46,395 nucleotides of DNA, taken from IMG/VR virus record IMGVR_UViG_3300023179_000174, positions 1 through 46,395 of that record, one strand, 5' to 3'. Below, piece by piece: positions 34,208 to 41,560 of this stretch (position 1 is its first letter; the number at the start of each line of letters is the position of its first letter). The position numbers were made by a program, and so were the translations under genes. The notes beneath the pieces were generated by a model, which saw only the letters and a program-made list of their open reading frames with translations, was not told the DNA's origin and did no database searches. This stretch comes from a virus.

Positions 34208-34391
34208 GTTTTAGCAGGGCGTATTGAAGGAGGTTAGTGATGTCTTCGTTGTTGAGGTTTGAGATTTTGGTGACTGGAACTTGTGTTGGGTCTTTTGGGG
34301 AAGGTTCTAGTAACAAAATGTGAAAAAAGATCCCTTCGGAAGAGAGTCGGTCCAGTAAGGTGTCAATTGCTTTTGTTGTGGATGTAGTCAT
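34191..34391 (-). CDS. Small protein between methyltransferase and polymerase
   Basis: This encodes 66 residues starting in an ATGA overlap with the ParB-methyltransferase gene and ending 17 bases inside the polymerase gene. The sequence (AIDTLLDRLSSEGIFFHILLLEP...ISNLNNEDITNLLQYALLKHE) is a plausible alpha/beta fold with an internal strand IFFHILLLE. No family was recognised. The coupling on both sides suggests a polymerase or methylation accessory factor, without direct evidence. Confidence 0.55.
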   Translation of the reverse strand: MTTSTTKAIDTLLDRLSSEGIFFHILLLEPSPKDPTQVPVTKISNLNNEDITNLLQYALLKHETDS

Positions 34392-35914
34392 GAGAAAGAG
34401 ACATTGCCTTTGTAGATTTCTTGATATGTATTACGGTAAGTAGCAAGGAGTTTTGGATACCAGTTAGGAGAGAGTTCAATTCCGTAAGGTGTCATTCCTT
34501 GGTAGATAGCGGATTTAATAATTGAGCCTTCACCTGCAAAGGGGTCAAGCATTTTCATTCCGCGGAAGCCAACTTTCTTTAGAAGGTGTGTGCAAAGATC
34601 AAAGGGTTTAAAGAACGGATGAGTCCAAAGCTGGCGATCAACTGCACCGGAAGATTCGAAATGGCAAGGTGAGTAAGAAGAGTTCTGCATTGTGGCACGA
34701 CCTTTTCGGCAGATCATAACATATTCAACCGTTTTTGTAAACCAAACACCGGCGTTCATATTAGAACATGGGTGAGTTTTGATCCAGATGAAGGGATAAG
34801 GTTGAACGATGAATCCTGCATCTTGCGCCCATTGAATGAGTTTTTCGTGGTGAGCTACGTCATAGAAAAATATACAATAGGTGTTGTCTTTCAAAACTCG
34901 GAACATGGTTTTAAGCCATTTAGGGCCGGCAACAAGGAATTCGTCGATCTCGTGTTCGTCTTTTACCAGATCCAGGTTGTTCATGGAAGAGCCCATTTTA
35001 TCAATAGAAATTCCGTAGGGGATGTCTGTGAAGATAAGGTCGAAAACGTTGTTAGGGAAAACTTCACAAACTTCTTCCATTTTGCCGTTGAGGCAGAGTT
35101 CTTTTAAAGGAACGGTGATGTTAGCATTGATAGCGAAAGATACATCAACGTCTTCGGGCTCAAGAGATTCGTCTGGAAAATCTAGAGGATCTTCAGAAGT
35201 TGGAGAAGTTGACTCTTGTTTGAAGGAAACTGAAGGAAGAACAGAAGAACTCCCTGAAGTGACAAAACCGGATGTCCCTGCGTCACGTTTACGGAGTGGC
35301 ACAGTAGACATCGCAGCTGGCCCAAGTTCTGCTTGGCGTTGGTCGATTTCTGCGGCTTTTTGTTCTGCTAAGCGGGCAAGTGCTTCTGAGACGTTGGTAG
35401 ATTTGCTAACGTAAGTATTGCCGGTTTTAATTGCGCGTGCAAGAACAAGGCAGTAAGACACCCGACCGGAGGATTGCTTTAACACTCGGCCAGTTGCTTT
35501 CTGATCCCAGTTTTCATTTCTGCCTTTGTGTTCGGCTTTGAGCATTTCGTGGATTTTTGCGATAGCGCAAACTTGATCCTGCCAAGACATCTCACCTCGG
35601 TGAGTGTTTTCTTCAAATTCTGCGATGACTTTTTCCGCTGGGGTAAGCTCACTACGAACACAGTAAGCAACCTCTGTGTAGCCTAAGAGTTTGCAAGCCG
35701 ACAGGCGACACCACCCGGCGACCAGCGTTTTTTCATCATCTTCCAATACAATCGGTTGAATCAACCCAATGCGGCCGATGGATTCGTGAAGCTGTTTGAT
35801 GTTAACTTTGGTTTCCGCGGTATCTTCAGAGCGAATTCTGTCTGGGATGATGATGTCGTCAACAGAGATTAGTCCATGCGCTTTTGGCATGGTAGGAAGC
35901 GATGAAGGAGTCAT
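34388..35914 (-). CDS. ParB-like domain fused to a DNA methyltransferase
   Basis: This encodes 508 residues. The N-terminus (about 12-170) is ParB/Srx-like: IRSEDTAETKVNIKQLHESI, VAGWCRLSACKLLGY and an ENTHRGEMSWQDQ segment with an adjoining HTH-like region. A Pro/Ser/Glu-rich linker leads to the methyltransferase, with motif IV D297-IPY-G and, further on, motif I DPFAGEGS (D457), the order of beta-class N4/N6 amino-methyltransferases. Motif IV is usually DPPY; the Ile variant is unusual. It probably modifies phage DNA against restriction, with the ParB domain guiding DNA binding. It starts in a TAATG overlap with the HIRAN gene. Confidence 0.85.
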   Translation of the reverse strand: MTPSSLPTMPKAHGLISVDDIIIPDRIRSEDTAETKVNIKQLHESIGRIGLIQPIVLEDDEKTLVAGWCRLSACKLLGYTEVAYCVRSELTPAEKVIAEFEENTHRGEMSWQDQVCAIAKIHEMLKAEHKGRNENWDQKATGRVLKQSSGRVSYCLVLARAIKTGNTYVSKSTNVSEALARLAEQKAAEIDQRQAELGPAAMSTVPLRKRDAGTSGFVTSGSSSVLPSVSFKQESTSPTSEDPLDFPDESLEPEDVDVSFAINANITVPLKELCLNGKMEEVCEVFPNNVFDLIFTDIPYGISIDKMGSSMNNLDLVKDEHEIDEFLVAGPKWLKTMFRVLKDNTYCIFFYDVAHHEKLIQWAQDAGFIVQPYPFIWIKTHPCSNMNAGVWFTKTVEYVMICRKGRATMQNSSYSPCHFESSGAVDRQLWTHPFFKPFDLCTHLLKKVGFRGMKMLDPFAGEGSIIKSAIYQGMTPYGIELSPNWYPKLLATYRNTYQEIYKGNVSFS

Positions 35915-36219
35915 TATTTCAAGAAAGCGTTAACGTTGAGTTTGATGTAAAGAACTTTGTTGTTCTTGATGGTACAAGCGCCGAGTGAGCACTCGAAAGC
36001 TAAGTTTGTGTTAAGGAAGAAGTTGGTAGAGTTCTTTGGGATGTAACCGACGAAGGTGCCAGTTCGTTGGGTGACGACTTTAACCGCATTGGAGTCGTAC
36101 TTGTTATCTGGTTCTGGAACGAGATCAACAAGGTCGTACTCCATTACGGAGTTGTCATCAGGGATGTTACGGAAGTTTGTTCCCGCAATGTTAGTTTCGA
36201 AAGTTCCAAGTAAAGTCAT
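35914..36219 (-). CDS. Stand-alone HIRAN-domain protein
   Basis: This encodes 101 residues, essentially one HIRAN domain: TNIAGTNFRNIPDD near the start, DLVDLVPEPDNKYDSNAVKVV in the middle and GTFVGYIPKNST after it. The PxPDNxxDxNAV block is the family hallmark. HIRAN domains of eukaryotic HLTF bind 3' ends of single-stranded DNA, and bacterial/phage versions sit with helicases or nucleases. Here it is freestanding in a replication operon, so recognition of stalled or damaged ends is a fair inference. Confidence 0.78.
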   Translation of the reverse strand: MTLLGTFETNIAGTNFRNIPDDNSVMEYDLVDLVPEPDNKYDSNAVKVVTQRTGTFVGYIPKNSTNFFLNTNLAFECSLGACTIKNNKVLYIKLNVNAFLK

Positions 36220-36236
36220 AAAAAGAAGAGAAGTTA

Positions 36237-36263
36237 TGCACGGGCGGGCTCATCACCCGTGCA
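36237..36263 (-). promoter_or_regulatory. Intercistronic hairpin
   Basis: TGCACGGG (36237-36244) and CCCGTGCA (36256-36263) form an 8-bp perfect stem with an 11-nt loop in the gap before the HIRAN gene. A pyrimidine tract (CTTCTCTTCTTTTT) follows on the minus strand just before the ATG. There is no immediate T-run, so processing, mRNA stability or partial attenuation is more likely than full termination. Confidence 0.4.
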
Positions 36264-36292
36264 AGGGAAACTACATGGCCGTAGGTGAGGTC

Positions 36293-36733
36293 TCAGTCAG
36301 CAACAAGCATCCGCTTGATCTCGTTTTGTTCTCCGTATTCTTCGGAGTTCACCGTAGCGATGCGCAGCTTAAGCTGTTTACCGTGAAGCAACTTGAAGTC
36401 ATCGTAGGTCGAAATCACTGGTCGATCCGTGACATCTTCCAAGTTGAACGCACAATCAAACAAAATTGCGATATCGCGTCGAAAATCCGGCGCATCTGGC
36501 TTTGGAGATTGTTGAAGTGGGAAGTATTTCCGCATTTTAAATCCCTTGCGGACTTTAACTCCATCCTTAGTCTCACCGTCTTCTTCTAAAGAAAACTGAA
36601 CGACAAGGTTACGGTTACTTGGGTCGATCTTCGAAGGAAGAACTTCAGTTTGCACAATGGAGAAAAGATAATCTCCATCGACAAGCTTTGGCATAGACGT
36701 GTCGACGGTTTTGAGGTCAATATTCAAGTTCAT
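36293..36733 (-). CDS. SSB-like protein (DUF669-type)
   Basis: This encodes 146 residues. The pattern P-x-LVDGDYLFSIVQTEV, then LVVQFSLEEDG, then a KMRKYFPL segment resembles the DUF669 family of phage proteins that are thought to bind single-stranded DNA. The remainder is a charged helical tail with LKLRIATVNSEEYGEQNEI as another strand pair. A role in coating replication or recombination intermediates fits its neighbours (ATPase, Cas4-like nuclease, HIRAN). The leader is A/C-rich with no Shine-Dalgarno sequence. Confidence 0.6.
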   Translation of the reverse strand: MNLNIDLKTVDTSMPKLVDGDYLFSIVQTEVLPSKIDPSNRNLVVQFSLEEDGETKDGVKVRKGFKMRKYFPLQQSPKPDAPDFRRDIAILFDCAFNLEDVTDRPVISTYDDFKLLHGKQLKLRIATVNSEEYGEQNEIKRMLVAD

Positions 36734-36770
36734 GTTTAATGTTATTTTTGTTTTTTGTTGTTGTGTTTAG

Positions 36771-37625
36771 TCAAAAAGGTTTGGTTAACCCTTTTGAAAT
36801 TGCTTCAGAGAAGGTCTCTTTTTGGAAAAGGGAGAAGGGAAGGAGTTGGAAGTTTGGTTTCCCAAAATGCTTTGTGTGTCCGTTGCCGTACTTAGGCAAT
36901 TGGAACTCATTCCAGCCTTGTGGGTATGCAACAATACAAGGGAGGTTTTCATGTGCGGCAAACTGTGCAAGGCAAGAATGCGGTGTGATAATAAGATCAC
37001 ATTGACGTGCAAGAGATAAAGTATCCGGCACGGTGGGAGAAACAATGTTCAGATTGAAAAAGTAAGGAATCTTGTCTGGATTAAATCCGAACCAATGTGC
37101 GTCGTCTTTGAACAGTTTTCGATATCTTCGGGAAATTAAGTAGAATTGCTTGTCTGGGTTATCACGGATATAGCCTAGAATAACATCATAGAAGATGTGA
37201 AACGGAATTGACTTCCAATCAATCGCAGCATCGAGAACGATAAGGATGTTGTGCAACTCTTTATTCACAATTGGAATTGTCCCAAGATTAGGAAGTTCAA
37301 TTGGAGCAGAAGATGCTCTTGAACGAACTCGACGTAAAAACTCAAAATGCACTCCAGCTGCTTCGCAAATATGCTCTTTTCTTTGCATTGCATCAAACTT
37401 CATATGTTGTGCAAACGCAAAATGATGGCCAGCAAGCCGAATGTCATAATGATGAGCAAATTTCGAATAAGAAAAGAACTCATGTGCAAAAGGAGAGTGA
37501 CAAGCAAGAACAATTCCTACTCCAGTTTCAACTTCTTCAGATTGGAGAAAGTCGTACTGATCAGTCGCATAAAAATTGTTTATCAGGTCACCAAGACCTC
37601 CTTCGAAGTAGACGAACTTTTTCAT
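36771..37625 (-). CDS. Glycosyltransferase family 9-like protein
   Basis: This encodes 284 residues. The N-terminus (VYFEGGLGDLINNFYATDQYD, with the G-x-GD loop near residues 9-13) and the C-terminal block CDLIITPHSCLAQFAAHENLPCIVAYP resemble ADP-heptose-type GT9 transferases of lipopolysaccharide synthesis. The enzyme is somewhat short for the family, and the acceptor is unknown. In a phage it could alter host surface glycans to prevent superinfection or modify virion or DNA components. It sits between the SSB-like and AP2 genes, coupled by ATGA to the latter. Confidence 0.65.
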   Translation of the reverse strand: MKKFVYFEGGLGDLINNFYATDQYDFLQSEEVETGVGIVLACHSPFAHEFFSYSKFAHHYDIRLAGHHFAFAQHMKFDAMQRKEHICEAAGVHFEFLRRVRSRASSAPIELPNLGTIPIVNKELHNILIVLDAAIDWKSIPFHIFYDVILGYIRDNPDKQFYLISRRYRKLFKDDAHWFGFNPDKIPYFFNLNIVSPTVPDTLSLARQCDLIITPHSCLAQFAAHENLPCIVAYPQGWNEFQLPKYGNGHTKHFGKPNFQLLPFSLFQKETFSEAISKGLTKPF

Positions 37626-38242
37626 TGTAGTTGGGATTTCACAAATTCAACCGCGGCTTGGTAAGCCTTCTCTTGCCCACCGTAATCTTTAACAGAAAAG
37701 TAACGGTCAAAACAATTTTTCTTTGCGGCACGATAACCAGAGAGATTTTCTCTTACTTTTACATGCTTTTGATAGTTGGCATAGATAAACTTTGGAGGCA
37801 AATCAAAATTCTTTCCGAGTTCTCTTTCTACGTAACGCACTGCTGCCGCAAGAGCCTCATCATAACCACCGTAGCGTTGAATTGTAAAGCTTTTTGAATC
37901 CAATTGGTTTGTTTCATTATTCACCGCAGCACGGAATCCCAAAAGATAACGAACTCCTTTTCTTTTGGAATAAATCGCATGTATGAATCTCGGTAGTTTT
38001 AGTTCTGGTGGTTTATCTCGCAACAAAGTTGGAAGTTTACCCTCTTCCACCAAACGCACCGCAATTTCCATACAACGATAGCGATCTAACGAAACAGAAC
38101 AAACTCCATTCATGTAATTGCGTAAACAATCCAAGGAAACTTGCCCGGCTTCTGCTAACAACCTCCTTGGGTTTGGGGCGTTAGCTTTCTCCAAACGCGC
38201 TTCTAACGCACGCAAGGAATCAAAAGTAAATTTACAAGTCAT
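37622..38242 (-). CDS. HTH plus tandem AP2-like DNA-binding protein
   Basis: This encodes 206 residues. Residues about 1-75 resemble a lambda-repressor-type helix-turn-helix (RRLLAEAGQVSLDCLRNYMNG). Two AP2-like domains follow: YLLGFRAAVNNE...SFTIQRYGGYDEALAAAVRYVE (about 98-140) and LSGYRAAKKNCFDRYFSVKDYGGQEKAYQAAVEFV (about 168-203), each with a G-x-RAA strand and a YGG-xx-A helix start. AP2 domains in phages usually accompany HNH endonucleases or integrases, but neither is present here. A sequence-specific regulator of early or late phage genes is the simplest reading. It overlaps its neighbours (ATGA). Confidence 0.7.
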   Translation of the reverse strand: MTCKFTFDSLRALEARLEKANAPNPRRLLAEAGQVSLDCLRNYMNGVCSVSLDRYRCMEIAVRLVEEGKLPTLLRDKPPELKLPRFIHAIYSKRKGVRYLLGFRAAVNNETNQLDSKSFTIQRYGGYDEALAAAVRYVERELGKNFDLPPKFIYANYQKHVKVRENLSGYRAAKKNCFDRYFSVKDYGGQEKAYQAAVEFVKSQLQ

Positions 38243-39075
38243 GCTTTGAAGACTTTAAATAGCTCATCTGGTGAGAGAGTTAGTGTCCGGGGAAGTTGTC
38301 CGGCCGATTTAAGCCCAAGCGCAAGTTGGTCTGGGTTGGGTTGTGTGCGGACGATGCGCTTTGGCGTAAGGACACCGCCTTTGAGTTCGTTGGAGGTTTC
38401 GAGTTTCCAGACTTCTTCGAAGTAGCCGGAGATTGTGTCTCCGAGTTGTCCTGGGATAGCGATGGTTTCGATGAGTGAGTCGTTGTGTTTTTCACGTTTG
38501 ATGTGGACTTCGACGACGAGGCGTTTGCCTGAGGCTTTTAGTTCGATGATGAGGTTTTTGGATAAGGAGAGATATCCGTCCCATAGCGCAAACCCATCTT
38601 TGTCAGGGCGCTTGTCGACAGTGCGAGTAATTTTACCAACATCGCGATCGAAAGGGAGAGAAAATTGGCGACGAACTTCGTCTTTAATGACTGAGTCGAA
38701 AGTCGTCCATGAAGAAATGATGATAGTGTCAACGTCGGGAGATGCGACGGCAGCGTCAAGGTGGAAAGCGGCAAGTCGGTATCTCCATTCTCGTGGCACG
38801 GTGTATAGATTGTTATTATGGGTGAAGGATGAGAGATCTTTGACGCCAATAGCTTTAAGCTCGGTTTCAGAAGCGGAGAGAACGGAGGCGTAGAAGAAGT
38901 TGGGTTTGGTTCCGGATTGGGAGAGGTAACGGGTGGGACCAGTGAGATTGGAGTCGACATCTAGGATGAAAGGGCGTGGGAATTGGATGGAAAGAGTGGT
39001 TTTGCCTGTGCCGGGTTCACCGATAAGGAGAACGGATTGTGGGATGGAGAGGGTGAGAGCGGATGAGGATTGCAT
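38239..39075 (-). CDS. P-loop ATPase (RecA/Sak4-like)
   Basis: This encodes 278 residues. The Walker A is GEPGTGKTT (residues 19-27), followed by FILDVDSNLTGP and a Walker B-like DTIIISSWTTFD near residue 113. This matches the AAA_24/Sak4 group of phage ATPases that act with single-strand-binding proteins in recombination and replication. The C-terminal VRTQPNPDQLALG segment may contact DNA. It is sandwiched between the Cas4-like nuclease and AP2 genes, suggesting an end-processing recombination unit. Confidence 0.8.
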   Translation of the reverse strand: MQSSSALTLSIPQSVLLIGEPGTGKTTLSIQFPRPFILDVDSNLTGPTRYLSQSGTKPNFFYASVLSASETELKAIGVKDLSSFTHNNNLYTVPREWRYRLAAFHLDAAVASPDVDTIIISSWTTFDSVIKDEVRRQFSLPFDRDVGKITRTVDKRPDKDGFALWDGYLSLSKNLIIELKASGKRLVVEVHIKREKHNDSLIETIAIPGQLGDTISGYFEEVWKLETSNELKGGVLTPKRIVRTQPNPDQLALGLKSAGQLPRTLTLSPDELFKVFKA

Positions 39076-40142
39076 TAGTCTAGTGGGGACCAGGTGTTAT
39101 TTTGGAAGGGTGAGGAGAAGAGAGCTGGAATGCGAGAAGAGGGTTTAAGGGAACAGATTTCGTGGTAAGGGCAAGCGCCGTATTGAGAGACGCACCATTT
39201 GAAGTAAGGTGGGAAGTCACCGCGAATGAGGTTGTCGATGAAGTCGGCGATGGTACGGGAGACAACGGAGGAGAATTCGTCGATGCGATGTCGTGGGTAA
39301 AGAAAACGACGGCGTTCGAATTCTATTGCACGACCGGTGGCGGTAGGACGACGGCCGATGATAGCGTTGATCCAGAGACCGGAGAACTGGAGATGGGTTA
39401 GTTGCTCTGCGGCCCAGACATAACCAATAGCGGGAGTGGAAAGCTCGTATTGTTTCCAGTAAGCTTCGCCGATGATGGAAGTGGTTTTGTGGTCAACAAC
39501 CCAGTTGTCGGTGGATTCTCGGACGAGGAGGTCAATTTTTCCTGTCCAGAAAACATAAATACGGGAGATTTCTTGTGTGAGGGGTGTGCCGAAAATGCGG
39601 GTGAAGTAGTCTTCGGGAGGGATGGAGTCAATGGGTTGCAGAAAGGCAGAGTCGTATTCTAGTGTGCAAAGAGGAAGGGAAAATGGGAGTTCGACTGCTG
39701 GGGAACCGTTAAGGTCTAGGAGACGAAGGTGGTCGGTTCGCCATTTGTTGATGTAAAGCTGAAGGGTTTTCTGCGCTTGAGTGGGAGTACGCCATTCGGA
39801 GGGGTCGAGGAGTTCGTTTTGGTAATCGTCTTCGACGATTTCTTTTAGATGTTGGAAAAGGTCTTCTTCGTTGGCGTGTTGGTCTTTGTGTTTGTAGTAG
39901 AATTCAAGTGCGGAGTGGATTGCAGAGCCGTATTTAAGAGCGGATTTAGGGTGAAGTGTGCGTCGTAGGACGTAAGCGAAAAGGGACTTTCGTGGACAAG
40001 TGGTGAAAAGTTCCATCGAGGAGTTGTCGATTTGAAGAACGAATTCACCTGAGGTTGAGGTGGGTTGGAGGAGCGGGCGGAGCGGTCCGGTGGATTTAGA
40101 TGTGTTGGTTGGCGGGATGGAGGATAGGTTAATCGGGTTCAT
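39075..40142 (-). CDS. Cas4/RecB-like PD-(D/E)XK nuclease with Fe-S cluster
   Basis: This encodes 355 residues. Cys 49 in TTCPRKSLF and the C-terminal CVSQYGACPYHEIC triplet give four Cys in the spacing used to bind a 4Fe-4S cluster in Cas4/AddB-type nucleases. The catalytic core has GSAIHSALE, then GKIDLLV and VVDHKTT, the D and D-x-K of the PD-(D/E)XK fold. Such enzymes resect DNA ends; with the ATPase immediately downstream it forms a likely recombination pair. There are no CRISPR repeats or other cas genes, so an adaptation role is not supported. The first about 40 residues are low complexity. Confidence 0.85.
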   Translation of the reverse strand: MNPINLSSIPPTNTSKSTGPLRPLLQPTSTSGEFVLQIDNSSMELFTTCPRKSLFAYVLRRTLHPKSALKYGSAIHSALEFYYKHKDQHANEEDLFQHLKEIVEDDYQNELLDPSEWRTPTQAQKTLQLYINKWRTDHLRLLDLNGSPAVELPFSLPLCTLEYDSAFLQPIDSIPPEDYFTRIFGTPLTQEISRIYVFWTGKIDLLVRESTDNWVVDHKTTSIIGEAYWKQYELSTPAIGYVWAAEQLTHLQFSGLWINAIIGRRPTATGRAIEFERRRFLYPRHRIDEFSSVVSRTIADFIDNLIRGDFPPYFKWCVSQYGACPYHEICSLKPSSRIPALFSSPFQNNTWSPLD

Positions 40143-40777
40143 AGAGTTGCTTCGAAACAGTGTTTAGCGATTTGGTTTACGTGTGCGCGAGTTAGGTTTA
40201 GGTCTTCGGTGTTTGGTGTGCGATGGATTGTGTAATCTAAAGGAGTTTTGATTTCTACTGGGTGACGGGGGAAGATTGTTCGAAGTGCGCGGTAGAAAGA
40301 GTGCTCACGGAAAGGAACTAAAGGGGAGAGGTGTTTTAGTTGTTCGATTTGTGCAGAGGAGAGTTCCCGGAAGAGAGAGAGGTTTTCCCAAAGGTAGATG
40401 TCGGAGAAGAGAAAGTGGTCAAAATCTGCGGTGTATTCGCCGTAGGTTTTTAGCCAGTGGAACCAAGAGCAAACACGGGGAACGGGAGGGCGGAAAGTTG
40501 TGAAGATGGTGAGTTTTTCGATGGACGGAATACAGCGACGAAGACGCCAGTAGGGCTCGTGTGGGTCAAAGTGATAACGGATGGGGTGACCGCCGGGAAG
40601 GGAGATTGGGCACCAGTAGTTTTGACCTTTTGCAAGAAGCGCGTAGTTAGGACCTTCGATGTTGTGAGTGATGATGGCGGAAGTGGAACAAAACTGAGAG
40701 AGAAAGAGTTCCGCGGAGGTAGATCCCGCTCGACCGTTTTTGAGAAAGAGAAAGCGGTGGACGGGATCGTAGATCAT
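40139..40777 (-). CDS. Sulfotransferase-like protein
   Basis: This encodes 212 residues. The N-terminal FLFLKNGRAGSTSAELFL (K13 to S21) fits the 5'-phosphosulfate-binding loop of sulfotransferase family 2, and TIFTTFRPPVPRVCSWFHW (about 90-108) fits the 3'-phosphate-binding RxPxxRxxSxF region. These enzymes move sulfate from PAPS to sugars or small molecules. The target is unknown; combined with the two glycosyltransferases it suggests sulfated glycans. It starts in a partial overlap with a 22-residue remnant frame. Confidence 0.75.
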   Translation of the reverse strand: MIYDPVHRFLFLKNGRAGSTSAELFLSQFCSTSAIITHNIEGPNYALLAKGQNYWCPISLPGGHPIRYHFDPHEPYWRLRRCIPSIEKLTIFTTFRPPVPRVCSWFHWLKTYGEYTADFDHFLFSDIYLWENLSLFRELSSAQIEQLKHLSPLVPFREHSFYRALRTIFPRHPVEIKTPLDYTIHRTPNTEDLNLTRAHVNQIAKHCFEATL

Positions 40778-40813
40778 GTTAGTTCTAGTTCGAGGAGTTT
40801 TGCTTCACGGCGT

Positions 40814-41027
40814 TTACGTTTTTTGTTCGTGTTTAGTTTCAGAAGCTGCTATTTGATTTTGATGTTCATTGCACATTAAGACACTGTAGGATATTGCGGC
40901 AATGACAAGTTTTGTTGGGATAATTTCTTTTTCATAACAAGCACCAATACCCGTTACAATTACTGAATTAGATAACAAGCCGGTTAATGCAGCGGCGGCA
41001 TATGTGTGAAAATTTGGTGAACTTCAC
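40814..41027 (-). CDS. Small phage protein interrupted by a one-base frameshift
   Basis: From the GTG at 41027 (overlapping the stop of the previous gene as GTGA) the sequence reads VKFTKF. Then, if one T of the TTTT run at 41009-41012 (minus strand) is skipped, it continues HTYAAAALTGLLSNSVIVTG... to a stop at 40814, about 70 residues. The joined product begins with a YAAAALTGLL helix similar to many small phage proteins. Without the skip the GTG frame ends quickly and the main frame has no start. A sequencing or assembly indel, a genuine mutation, or a programmed +1 shift on AAATTTTC are the options. Confidence 0.45.
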
Positions 41028-41275
41028 CACCGCTGTCTTTCGTTGACCCAGGCGTGTCCGGGTTTGGTGTGAGGAAGGTTCGGTTCTGAGATATCTGTGT
41101 TTGAGGTTGCGGGTGGGGTAACGTATTCAATCGTTGGGTATTCAAGATGGAAGAGTCCATAGAGAAGTAAAGAGAAAGCGATGATGTGAAAGACAAGGAA
41201 GAGAGTAAAGAAAATAAGAAGGCGTTTAACAGTAAGAACGTTAGTAAGAGCACTACGGCGTGGTGACTTTTTCAT
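41024..41275 (-). CDS. Small single-pass membrane protein
   Basis: This encodes 83 residues. A basic N-terminus (KKSPRRSALTNVLTVKR) precedes one long hydrophobic helix (LLIFFTLFLVFHIIAFSLLLYG, about residues 19-40) and a short Pro/Thr-rich periplasmic-like tail. The topology is cytoplasm-in, tail-out. It may act in the host envelope during infection (for example superinfection exclusion), which is inference. The ATG lies 7 bases after a tRNA-like element. Confidence 0.65.
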   Translation of the reverse strand: MKKSPRRSALTNVLTVKRLLIFFTLFLVFHIIAFSLLLYGLFHLEYPTIEYVTPPATSNTDISEPNLPHTKPGHAWVNERQRW

Positions 41276-41281
41276 AGAAAA

Positions 41282-41332
41282 TGTAACGTGAAGAATCGAA
41301 CTTCAAAATAAAACAACACCAGTTGCGTCACA
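41282..41332 (-). ncRNA. tRNA-like element without anticodon arm, abutting a start codon
   Basis: On the minus strand the 7-nt TGTGACG pairs fully (one G-T wobble) with CGTTACA, and between them sits a perfect T-arm: stem TGAAG/CTTCA and loop TTCGATT, the canonical T-loop form. Only 20 bases, with a CAAC/GTTG hairpin, separate the acceptor strand from the T-arm, so D and anticodon arms are absent. It ends 7 bases before the ATG of the membrane-protein gene. Chance is possible for this one; the second example (42537-42625) makes a shared design more credible. Confidence 0.3.
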
Positions 41333-41515
41333 AAAAGTTGTTGCACCGCTGGTGATCAGCCAGCGGGCAACTTTGTGCTCATTCAAACCGATGATTAGAA
41401 GCAAGCTACAGTGTCCAACCCACTGCCTCACTTCCCGGTGCTAAATATTTTTTTACACCGCGGTGTCGGTTCACCGCAAAGTCGAAAGAAATCCTTCGAA
41501 CTTCAAAATAAAACA
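41296..41515 (-). repeat. 20-base direct repeat, copies 200 bp apart
   Basis: TCGAACTTCAAAATAAAACA occurs at 41296-41315 and again at 41496-41515, exactly 200 bp later, both in non-coding DNA. The first copy forms part of the T-arm of the tRNA-like element. Between them are the terminator-like hairpin and the 12-bp perfect palindrome ACACCGCGGTGT (41455-41466). The segment 41375-41495 holds no gene. Purpose unknown; a duplicated regulatory site or recombination remnant is possible. Confidence 0.6.
41333..41374 (-). terminator. Candidate rho-independent terminator
   Basis: On the minus strand AAAGTTG (41368-41374) pairs with CAACTTT (41334-41340), and inside it CCGCTGG pairs with CCAGCGG around a 7-nt loop. 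The downstream arm runs into TTTTTG. It would end transcripts of the genes at 41561-42532 before the membrane-protein gene. The internal asymmetry lowers confidence. Confidence 0.4.
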
Positions 41516-41560
41516 CAACTGAGACGTAGATCCACATTCCCAGTCCAGGAAAGAGTTCAA

